DNA from: JBBRHH01 sp038222915
GTDB taxonomy: Bacteria; Planctomycetota; Phycisphaerae; Tepidisphaerales; Tepidisphaeraceae
Direction: 5' to 3'
Assembly: GCA_038222915.1 (NCBI GenBank)
Contig: JBBRHH010000246.1
Span: 1-8,566 of the forward strand
DNA: 8,566 nucleotides
A program made the translations under genes and the position numbers. Below are positions 1 to 6,381 of this stretch, piece by piece (the first letter of the stretch is position 1; each line of letters begins with the position of its first letter). Below the pieces are notes generated by a model, which ran no database searches, was not told the DNA's origin, and was given only the letters and a program-made list of their open reading frames with translations.

Positions 1-1157
1 TCGCACGCCACCGACAGCGGATTGTGAAACTGGCTGTTGTCCTTTCCGTGATCCGCGTATTTCTGGCTTCCCAGAAACAATTCCGGCGGGTTGTCGCCCG
101 CGTAGCCCATGCGCATGACACAGGGAAGAAAGTTGCCGTACTTGACCGTGTCGTAGTCCGCGTAGCCGGTCAGGTAGAGCCATTTCCCGTCGGGGGAAAA
201 CGCAGCACTGATGGGAAACGCTTCGCCGCCCTGTGTCTCTGTTTTGGGGACTTCGATTGCTGTTGTGGGTCCGCCGAGAGGCAGGCCGCCGGTGGTGCCG
301 TCCGTTGCCAGACGGTTGAGCGATCGCATGACCAGCGCGAGTTGGGAAGGCTTGCCCGGGCCGCCGCTTCGCAGTGCCATTGCTGAGGCGGCCGCGCCAT
401 ACTTGGTCGCACCGGTCTTTCCGCAATCGGAACCGGAAGTCAGCATGGTGCCACTGAGGAGACCCTGCCAGTCTGGAAACCATTTTCCATCCTGGGGAAA
501 CTGCGTCCACTTGAGTCCGCCGACTTTGCCAAGCGCCAGCTTCAGGGCTTCGGGCGAATCCGCGCGCGCCTCGGGGGAAGAGTAGTCCGGCGGAAAGGGA
601 TAGACCGTGCGCACGTAATTGCCAATGTGATCGAAGAGGCGCAGGTGATCGACACCGCCGCCCTCGAAGACGTAAACCCCTTCCGCCGCGGCCGCGAATT
701 GCGGGCGATTTCCTGGGGAGATGCGTTTCTTCGGGCTCCAGAAGAGGGTTCGTTCGAATTGCGGCTTGAGCCCGAGCGAGACGCGGACGCTGACCTGCTC
801 CTTGTCATCGATGTATTCGCCCTGATCGTCCTTGCCATCCCAGACAAGCGTCTGGGCGAGGGCGTTCTTTTGATATGGTTCTGGCGCGTTTGAGCCAAGC
901 ACTCCGCTGGCAAGGTGGCGGACGATCTTTTCGCCGGCGCCTTCAATGGCGACGGTCACGTCGCAGTTGGCCTTCGACGTGAAACGGATAGTGACTTTGT
1001 CTCCGTTGCGGGTCACGGTCGGCTTCTGTGTGAATTCGTATATCTCTTCTCGCTTGACCTTGAATTCGTCGACGGCGGCCGCACCGGCTGGAAGCAACAA
1101 GCAGAATTGAAGGCAGATGAGCGGAATGCAGAGGATATATTTTCTCAAACTGGGCAT
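1..1157 (-). CDS. Secreted FlgD-Ig / beta-propeller (NHL-like) protein, 3' end outside window
   Basis: The frame is open from an ATG at 1157 down to the window edge, giving 385 residues plus two bases; the C-terminus is missing. Residues 1-28 look like a signal peptide: a basic start (MPSLRKY), a hydrophobic core and an Ala-rich PAGAAA cleavage region. Residues about 60-130 resemble an FlgD-type Ig fold, with IVRHLASG, then VWDGKDDQGEYI, then a VSVRVSLG strand. After this come beta-propeller-like strands, including VYVFEGGGVDHLRLFD near 161-176 and a PD40-like SPDGKWLYLTGY at 321-332. The visible part ends in LSVAC, where the neighbouring paralogue starts an NHL blade. It is a paralogue of the upstream gene (79 of 118 identical over residues 29-146, counted by hand). 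It has an extra stretch at about 191-232, rich in Ser, Pro and Trp, that the paralogue lacks in this form. Export to the periplasm or cell surface is inferred. No catalytic motif is seen and the substrate is unknown. Confidence 0.88.
   Translation of the reverse strand, partial: MPSLRKYILCIPLICLQFCLLLPAGAAAVDEFKVKREEIYEFTQKPTVTRNGDKVTIRFTSKANCDVTVAIEGAGEKIVRHLASGVLGSNAPEPYQKNALAQTLVWDGKDDQGEYIDDKEQVSVRVSLGLKPQFERTLFWSPKKRISPGNRPQFAAAAEGVYVFEGGGVDHLRLFDHIGNYVRTVYPFPPDYSSPEARADSPEALKLALGKVGGLKWTQFPQDGKWFPDWQGLLSGTMLTSGSDCGKTGATKYGAAASAMALRSGGPGKPSQLALVMRSLNRLATDGTTGGLPLGGPTTAIEVPKTETQGGEAFPISAAFSPDGKWLYLTGYADYDTVKYGNFLPCVMRMGYAGDNPPELFLGSQKYADHGKDNSQFHNPLSVAC
751..779 (-). repeat. 29-bp direct repeat, copy in downstream propeller gene
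   Basis: This stretch is identical to 3648-3676, with mismatches at both flanks. It encodes the same peptide, SLGLKPQFER, at the end of the FlgD-Ig domain in each paralogue. It is a remnant of the tandem duplication, or of later gene conversion, rather than an independent repeat element. Confidence 0.85.
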
Positions 1158-1163
1158 GGGCCG

Positions 1164-1167
1164 CTCC
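1164..1167 (-). promoter_or_regulatory. Shine-Dalgarno GGAG for the downstream propeller gene
   Basis: GGAG on the minus strand lies 6 nt before the ATG at 1157, which is good spacing. An in-frame ATG at 1169 overlaps the upstream stop codon (TAATG) and would add only four residues (MERP). The GGAG would then lie inside the coding sequence. I therefore prefer 1157, but the overlapping start cannot be excluded and would mean stop-start translational coupling. Confidence 0.55.
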
Positions 1168-1168
1168 A

Positions 1169-4045
1169 TTACTTCGCTGCCTGTGGCTGGCTTGCCGGCG
1201 CGGCCACTCCCTTCAACGACAACCGCTCGCTGGCGTGATAATCGAGTTTGACGCTGACAATGCGGGCATTTCCAGCGTCGGCAATAAAGACGCGCCGGTC
1301 GGCCTGTACTCCAACATAGCACGCGTGCGTCAGCGCGACCTCGTCGCCGCCGATCGAGCGGGTTTTGGGCGGCCCGCCTTCGGCGACGAGCGGTTTTCCG
1401 TCGTCGACATTGCCATACTTTCCGATTCGGAGAATGAGATTGCCGTTGGTGTCGAGCACCGCCACGCTGTAGCACAAGGGCTCTGGTGCAAAACAGCGCG
1501 CGAATTGGTCCATGTCAAAGCGTGAATTCCAGCAGATACATGCTCCGGGCGTGCCAAACCCGACGCCGCCGAAAAACCATTGCGCCCCCTCGATCCAGCC
1601 ACTGGTATAACCGGCGATGTCGGGAGGGCGTTTGGGCTTGTCAGCGTCGGGAAGGGGGATCGGGATGCTGCCACTGTTGCTAAGCACTTTAGCCTTCTTC
1701 GCCGGCACTTTGACAAGGGTGCAGGAGGTGTCGCGCGGCAGTGTGGGGTCGAAGGGTTTGCCGTCGACCAACCTGCGCGATGCGAGCATCATGTAGATGT
1801 TGTCATCGCGGTCGATCTTGATGCCGTTCATGTGGCCGACGCCGGGCACCGCATCAAGGGCGAAAATATTACCGTGCTTGTCGTAGATGTGCACTTCGCC
1901 CCAGCGCATTCGGCCGGGAAAGAGTGTGGGGACATAGGGCTCGCCCTGATAATCGAAATGTGCCTCGCCCTTGTGCCATTGCGGCGTCTCCGCCATCTGG
2001 CTTCCGTTGCAGGTGCTGACGACGAGATGCCCGGTCGCGGAGACGTCCAGCCCACCCATGTGCCAGAAGCTGAAGGAACGATGGCCGGGCGTCCGCAATG
2101 AAGATTTGGTATCCGCGTCCTTTGCACCCATGCCGAAGCTGTGCTTCTTGAGTTCCTCGCCGTAGTCCCAGGGCACTTCGCGCCAACTGGCCGGATCGTA
2201 TCTTGTCACCATCGGATCGGTGCGAATGTAGTTGAGGCCGTTGGCGTCAAAACACATGTCCTCTGCGCCAAGCGGCAGATCCAGTAGTTTGATCGCCCCG
2301 GTTTCAGGCGTGATTTCGACCACCTGGTTGAATGCTTTCATGACGCCGCAGTCGCCTTCTTCAACGTACAGCTTTCCGCTGATGGGATTCACGCTGAGGC
2401 GTTGGCGCCAGAGGATCGGAGGCTGCAGGCGTAGGACGGATTTCTTCACATCGTCAGCGCCGTTGCGCCGGGCGACTAGTTTGCCGTCGACCTCCTCGAA
2501 CAGTTGGCAGCAGCCGCCGTCAAAGGAAGTCTTGATGCCGTCGATGCTGCCATCGTCGTGTCCCATGACCTCGGCGACTCTGCCGTTGACGATCCAGACG
2601 GTGGGCTTTTCCGCCCAGCAGTCGAACTCCACGCGATGCTGAACGCCGCCGGGTGTGTTCCAGGAAATGGTGGCGTTGTAGCCGGTCAGCGGCAGGGGAC
2701 ACTTGGATTTGACTGCTGGATTGTCCAGCGGCCCCAGATGAGTCATGGTTGGTTCAATCTTGGTTTCGATGGATGTGATCAGGAAGTTACGCAGCATCCA
2801 GGAGAAGACATAGATGTCGCCTGTCTTTTGATGGACCGAGATGTAGGCCGGCTTGGCCACCGGGATGGATTTCAGCCGTTTGCCATCAGCGTCGAAGACC
2901 TGCACGCGGTCGTTCATGTAGTCGGCCACGTAAACCCGACCTTGAGCGTCACACGCGACCGAAGCCGCCATGCGAAATTGGCCGTCCTCCGTGCCCCCGT
3001 TCTTGGTTCCCGGTTTGTCGCTGCCGACGAAGAGCGTTGGCTCTTCGTTCTGGGCGTAGGGCATCCGATAGACGCCGTTCATCCACTCCTGTCCACCCCA
3101 GCCGCGACCGAACTCCGCGTGATAGCCTGCAAGGTAAAGCCATTTGCCATCGGGGCTCAGGGCCGCGCTTACGGGTGCATAGGTGAACGGCTGATTTCCC
3201 CAGCCACAAACGTCCTTTGGGACCGGAATGCCGATCGTCGGCCCTTCGAACGGAAGTTGGCCGCTCGTGCCGTCGGAAGTCAGCCTGTTCAACTTCAGGT
3301 GCGCAAGCGAAACCAGTCCGTTGCGCGCAGCCATCGCGGTGACACCATAATCCTCGCTGGCCTCGCCGCCGCTGTTGGTCCCGCTCGTAAGCATCGTGGA
3401 CTGGTGATATCCCTGTTTCAATGGCAGCGTCTGTCCATTTTGCACGAAGGTATGTGTCTTGAGGCCGATCACCTTTTCGACCGCTTCGGCCGGGAATGGA
3501 TAGACGGTCCGAATGTAGTTGCCCTGATGATCAAAAAGGCGCACCTGGTCGACGGCGTAGCCTTCTGCCACGTAGACACCCTCGGGTGCAGCGCGAAGTA
3601 CCGGGTAGTACATCCCGATTCGCTTTTGCGGTGACCAGAATAAAGTCCGTTCGAATTGCGGCTTGAGCCCGAGCGACACACGCACCGTGACGCTTCCCAG
3701 ATCATCGATGTAGTCGCCCTGGTCGTTCTTTCCGTCCCAGACCACTGCCTGCTTCAATGTATTCTTTTGAAAGGGCTCGGGGGCATTCGCGCCCAGGACA
3801 CCGCTGGCGAGATGCCGAACGATCCTTCCATCCGCATTTTCGATCGCGACTGTCGCGTCGCAGTAGGCTTTGGTGGCGAAGGTAATGACCGTTCGATTTG
3901 CCTCCTGCCGCAGGGCCGGCTTCTCGGAAAATTCAAACACGTCCTCCCGCTTGACCTTGAACTCTTCAAGGCCGCCAGCCGACAACGAACTCGGCCCGAT
4001 GAGGCAGGCGAGAAGCGCTGCGACGAAGATCGTCGACATGTTCAT
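1169..4045 (-). CDS. Secreted FlgD-Ig / NHL beta-propeller protein, complete, 958 aa
   Basis: The ATG at 4045 gives a clear signal peptide (MNMSTIFVAALLACLIGPSS, cleavage probably after LSAGG or nearby). The frame stays open a further 59 codons upstream, but that extension is Arg-rich, hides the signal peptide and overlaps the divergent gene, so I exclude it. Residues about 58-130 form an FlgD-like Ig domain (IVRHLASG, VVWDGKNDQGDYI, VTVRVSLG). A long beta-propeller follows: PD40-like SPDGKWLYLAGY at 297-308, an NHL blade at about 355-387 (CDAQGRVYVADYMNDRVQVF), another near 716-755 (GEVHIYDKHGN, GIKIDRDDNIYMM), and a last one at about 905-935 (VFIADAGNARIVSVKLDY). Residues 835-859 hold four cysteines (ACIC, then C851 and C858) around SRFDMDQFARCFAPE; I recall a similar RFD-type segment from planctomycete propeller proteins. 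No CxxCH haem site, lipobox or C-terminal sorting signal is seen; the tail is Ala/Pro/Gln-rich. The role is unknown; binding or sensing at the cell envelope is a guess. Confidence 0.9.
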   Translation of the reverse strand: MNMSTIFVAALLACLIGPSSLSAGGLEEFKVKREDVFEFSEKPALRQEANRTVITFATKAYCDATVAIENADGRIVRHLASGVLGANAPEPFQKNTLKQAVVWDGKNDQGDYIDDLGSVTVRVSLGLKPQFERTLFWSPQKRIGMYYPVLRAAPEGVYVAEGYAVDQVRLFDHQGNYIRTVYPFPAEAVEKVIGLKTHTFVQNGQTLPLKQGYHQSTMLTSGTNSGGEASEDYGVTAMAARNGLVSLAHLKLNRLTSDGTSGQLPFEGPTIGIPVPKDVCGWGNQPFTYAPVSAALSPDGKWLYLAGYHAEFGRGWGGQEWMNGVYRMPYAQNEEPTLFVGSDKPGTKNGGTEDGQFRMAASVACDAQGRVYVADYMNDRVQVFDADGKRLKSIPVAKPAYISVHQKTGDIYVFSWMLRNFLITSIETKIEPTMTHLGPLDNPAVKSKCPLPLTGYNATISWNTPGGVQHRVEFDCWAEKPTVWIVNGRVAEVMGHDDGSIDGIKTSFDGGCCQLFEEVDGKLVARRNGADDVKKSVLRLQPPILWRQRLSVNPISGKLYVEEGDCGVMKAFNQVVEITPETGAIKLLDLPLGAEDMCFDANGLNYIRTDPMVTRYDPASWREVPWDYGEELKKHSFGMGAKDADTKSSLRTPGHRSFSFWHMGGLDVSATGHLVVSTCNGSQMAETPQWHKGEAHFDYQGEPYVPTLFPGRMRWGEVHIYDKHGNIFALDAVPGVGHMNGIKIDRDDNIYMMLASRRLVDGKPFDPTLPRDTSCTLVKVPAKKAKVLSNSGSIPIPLPDADKPKRPPDIAGYTSGWIEGAQWFFGGVGFGTPGACICWNSRFDMDQFARCFAPEPLCYSVAVLDTNGNLILRIGKYGNVDDGKPLVAEGGPPKTRSIGGDEVALTHACYVGVQADRRVFIADAGNARIVSVKLDYHASERLSLKGVAAPASQPQAAK
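3648..3676 (-). repeat. 29-bp direct repeat, copy in upstream propeller gene
   Basis: This is the second copy of the stretch at 751-779, about 2.9 kb away in the same orientation and same reading frame. Conserved synonymous positions make it a possible site for recombination between the two genes, which would delete or fuse one copy. Confidence 0.85.
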
Positions 4046-4057
4046 TTTCAGGTTCAA

Positions 4058-4062
4058 CTCCC
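4058..4062 (-). promoter_or_regulatory. Possible ribosome-binding site GGGAG
   Basis: GGGAG on the minus strand lies 12 nt before the ATG at 4045 and 18 nt before a second in-frame ATG at 4039. The spacing is long for a strong site, but it favours 4045 over 4039. It is the only purine-rich Shine-Dalgarno-like match just ahead of this signal peptide. Confidence 0.35.
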
Positions 4063-4094
4063 GGTGGTGATACAGGCCTACCGCAAACACCGTT

Positions 4095-4113
4095 GCACGC
4101 AATTCTCGCGTGC
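4095..4113. repeat. Inverted repeat, 6-bp arms with 7-bp spacer
   Basis: GCACGC at 4095-4100 and GCGTGC at 4108-4113 are perfect reverse complements around AATTCTC. The element sits mid-way in the divergent intergenic region. It may be an operator or a small hairpin in the 5' leader of the minus-strand transcript. No run of T follows it, so a terminator is unlikely. Six-bp arms can arise by chance in GC-rich DNA. Confidence 0.35.
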
Positions 4114-4119
4114 GTCGTG

Positions 4120-4129
4120 GTTGATCAAC
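4120..4129. repeat. Perfect 10-bp palindrome GTTGATCAAC
   Basis: The sequence equals its own reverse complement and lies 6 bp to the right of the inverted repeat at 4095-4113, between the two divergent operons. It could bind a dimeric regulator. There is only one copy in the region and no known operator is recognised. Confidence 0.3.
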
Positions 4130-4209
4130 GCAGCGCTGGCGGAAAGGTACGGACATGTGACCGGTTACGATGCATCTCCACAGCTTAGCATGGAAGTTCT
4201 GAACCCCTG

Positions 4210-6381
4210 ATGCGGTCAGCATTCGCTCATCCCTGGATGGTCGCCGCCTTTGTGGCGGTGTTGCTGCCGATCATTATTGAATGGCTGTTCCGCCGCCGCC
4301 GACGGCGCGTGGAACTTCCCACCATTCGCTTCCTCCTGCGCAACAAAGAGCAGAAGAAGGTCAAACGCCAGGACCGCATTCTGCTCATGGTCCGGATGCT
4401 CGGCATCTTTTTCCTGGTTCTGGCGATCGCGCGGCCATTGATCCGCCGCGGCCTGGGCGGAAGCAGCCGCCGACATGTCGTTGTGGTGCTGGATGGCACG
4501 GGAAGCATGAATCAGCAGGTCGGCATCACCACCGCCTTTTCACTCGCCCAGAAGAAGGCATCTGCCATGGTGCGCGGCGTCCCCGCCGGGGCGGTCGTCA
4601 GCGTTGTGCTGCTGGGGGACAAGGCCGAGACGGTGCTGGAGCGCGAAACCGATGCCCAGACCGCCGCCGCTCGAATCGAATCCTTGCGCTGCGGATCCGG
4701 GGCCGCCCCGATGGCGGTCGCCCTTGAAAGCACCAAGGACCTCCTGGCCCGTGGCCGGGAGGAAACACCCGAGATCTGCATCTTCAGTGACTTTCAGAAG
4801 CACACCTGGGCTACCGACAACAATGCATCCCGAGTGGTATCGCAGACCCTGAACAGCCTCTCTTCGCAATCCGAAACATTTCTTGTCGATGTTGGCGGTA
4901 AGCCGGCATTCAACTACATGCTCACCGATCTTCGCCCGGAGGAATACCTTATGTCCGCGGGCATGCCGGTGCGGTTCCGCTGCGCCGTTGAATCGTGGAG
5001 GCCGCCGAAGGATGCCAAGGCAACGGTGACATTCCTGGTTAATGGCGTGAAGAAAGACGTCCGCGAAGTGCAGCCCGGCGAACAGTCCCTCTCCATCACG
5101 TTCGAACACCGCTTCACGCAGCCCGGCGAGTACCTGGTCGAGGCCGTTCTCGAGGGCGATGAGTACCGGATGGACAATCATCGCTATTGCCTGTGTACCG
5201 TTCCTGAAAACGTGCAGGTGCTCGTACTGGATGAGAGCGCGCCGGCCAGCGCACCCGGCGCGGCCGATGGTGCCGAAGCAGTCGCCGACAGTGCCTATTT
5301 CGCGCGGGCCCTGGCCCCGCCCACCCATCCCGGCGCGGAACGGGTTTCGCGTTTTTCGGTGAAGGTGGTGCAGCCTTCACAACTTGATTTTGAAAACATC
5401 GATAAATATGCGGCGGTCGTCCTCGCCGGCGTGGGGGCTGTCGGCGAGCCCGCGGCCGCGAAACTGGAAAGCTATGTTGCCGAGGGTGGCGCGCTCTGGC
5501 TGTTCCTGGGTCCCCGCGTGGACCTCTACCAGTACAACAAGGTGTTATTCAAAGAGGGAAAAGGCGTGTTGCCATGCCGATTGACGGCGGCGTCGGCCAC
5601 GCAGCCGGTCAACGGTGAACCACCACATCTGCGATTCGGCGATTCAACGCACCCGGCCCTCGCATCCCTGACCGGTGCGGGCAGCGCCGATGCGCGATTT
5701 CTCCAATACATGGGCCTCGAAGTCCCGGGTGATGCGCGGGTGGTCATGGCCCTATCCAACGGTGCGCCGGTCCTCGTGGAAAAGCCTTTTGGCCGTGGCA
5801 AGGTGCTGCTGGCCGACTTTACCGCAGGCCTCGGCTGGACCTATCTTCCCGCAACCGCCGAGTTTCCGATCCTCATGCAGGAACTGATGCGATATCTGAT
5901 CGGCAATCCAGACACCAGCGTCAACCTCAGTGTTGGTGATCGCTTCGAGCAGCCGGTCTTTGTGTCCACGCAGCATCTACTCGTCAGATATCCCGACGGC
6001 CACAAGGCCCGCCTCACGCCGCACGAACGAGCCGACCGCAAGAACGCCTGGGTCCTCAGTCTCGAGGACACCCGCCAGCAGGGACTGTACGAAGTGGTCG
6101 ACGCGCCAGCAGAAGTCATGCCGCGTTTGCGCTTCGTCGTGAATCAGAAACCGGCGGGAGGCGATTTGAGCCGCTTTGACCGGGACGAACTCGCCGATGC
6201 GCTTGGCCACGGCAACTGGCGCTGGATCGCTCCAGAATCATCGTTCGATGAGCTGGTTTCCCGACGTCTCGAAGTGACAGAACTCGCGCCGGCCGTTCTG
6301 TGGGGGCTTGCATTGGTGCTCGGCGGCGAGTCGCTTTTAGCCATGTACTTCGGCCGCCGCCGCGGCGGGGTGGCCGCATGA
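4210..6381 (+). CDS. BatA-type vWA membrane protein with degenerate GATase1-like domain, 723 aa
   Basis: The N-terminus matches the BatA-type double-membrane-segment family: HPWM then a first segment (about 9-26), an Arg cluster (28-33), VELPTIRFLLRNK, and a second segment (about 58-77) ending in IARPLI. A vWA domain follows at about 88-230. Its MIDAS motif is DGTGS at 95-99, with Thr where the canonical DxSxS has its first Ser, and a second acidic site IFSDFQ (D194). Residues about 238-330 look like an Ig-like beta domain. Residues about 335-565 resemble a class I glutamine amidotransferase-like fold: VLVLDES, AYFARALAP, YAAVVLAGVGAV, LESYVAEGGALWLFLG, then GRGKVLLADFTAGLGW. I see no nucleophile Cys at the elbow, so it is probably non-catalytic. 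A third membrane segment (about 694-714) precedes a basic tail. The start at 4210 keeps the family N-terminus, although only a distant GGAAG (4192-4196) precedes it. The gene overlaps the next by ATGA. Cell-envelope scaffolding or protein interaction is inferred. Confidence 0.9.
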   Translation: MRSAFAHPWMVAAFVAVLLPIIIEWLFRRRRRRVELPTIRFLLRNKEQKKVKRQDRILLMVRMLGIFFLVLAIARPLIRRGLGGSSRRHVVVVLDGTGSMNQQVGITTAFSLAQKKASAMVRGVPAGAVVSVVLLGDKAETVLERETDAQTAAARIESLRCGSGAAPMAVALESTKDLLARGREETPEICIFSDFQKHTWATDNNASRVVSQTLNSLSSQSETFLVDVGGKPAFNYMLTDLRPEEYLMSAGMPVRFRCAVESWRPPKDAKATVTFLVNGVKKDVREVQPGEQSLSITFEHRFTQPGEYLVEAVLEGDEYRMDNHRYCLCTVPENVQVLVLDESAPASAPGAADGAEAVADSAYFARALAPPTHPGAERVSRFSVKVVQPSQLDFENIDKYAAVVLAGVGAVGEPAAAKLESYVAEGGALWLFLGPRVDLYQYNKVLFKEGKGVLPCRLTAASATQPVNGEPPHLRFGDSTHPALASLTGAGSADARFLQYMGLEVPGDARVVMALSNGAPVLVEKPFGRGKVLLADFTAGLGWTYLPATAEFPILMQELMRYLIGNPDTSVNLSVGDRFEQPVFVSTQHLLVRYPDGHKARLTPHERADRKNAWVLSLEDTRQQGLYEVVDAPAEVMPRLRFVVNQKPAGGDLSRFDRDELADALGHGNWRWIAPESSFDELVSRRLEVTELAPAVLWGLALVLGGESLLAMYFGRRRGGVAA

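Larger units (their letters stand above)
4046..4209. promoter_or_regulatory. Divergent intergenic region, presumed two-way promoter
   Basis: These 164 bp separate the start of the secreted propeller operon (minus strand) from the start of the BatA-type operon (plus strand), so promoters for both must lie here or inside the gene starts. I looked for sigma-70 hexamers on both strands. I found only weak candidates: TTGATC at 4121 on plus with no good -10 box at 17 nt, and TGTATC on minus with a poorly spaced -35. The region holds a short inverted repeat and a 10-bp palindrome, listed separately, which could be regulator sites shared by both operons. Confidence 0.55.

Noticed and set aside
542..946. 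134-codon minus-strand frame (and plus-strand 627-893) inside the partial gene
   Set aside because: Both are out of frame with the 385-residue propeller protein, which aligns continuously with its paralogue through this region.
1442..1550. Cytochrome c haem-binding site in the Cys-rich segment
   Set aside because: No CxxCH is present; the cysteines are in CxC and singles, so there is no haem c motif.
2504..3634. 376-codon open frame on the plus strand
   Set aside because: It is antisense to the complete propeller gene, whose FlgD-Ig and NHL motifs show which strand is coding. No domain is recognisable in the antisense product.
4095..4113. Inverted repeat as a rho-independent terminator
   Set aside because: The stem is only 6 bp, has no following T-run on either strand, and lies upstream of both divergent genes rather than after a gene.
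3656..4210. Plus-strand frame ending in TGATG at the BatA-type start, suggesting an upstream coupled gene
   Set aside because: Most of it is antisense to the propeller gene's signal peptide and Ig domain. The stop-start overlap is likely chance.
4046..4222. 59-residue N-terminal extension of the complete propeller protein
   Set aside because: It would bury the signal peptide, is Arg-rich and unlike an export signal, and would overlap the start of the divergent gene by 13 bp.
4540..5328. 262-codon open frame on the minus strand
   Set aside because: It is antisense to the BatA-type gene across its vWA and Ig-like domains, with no motif or start signal of its own.
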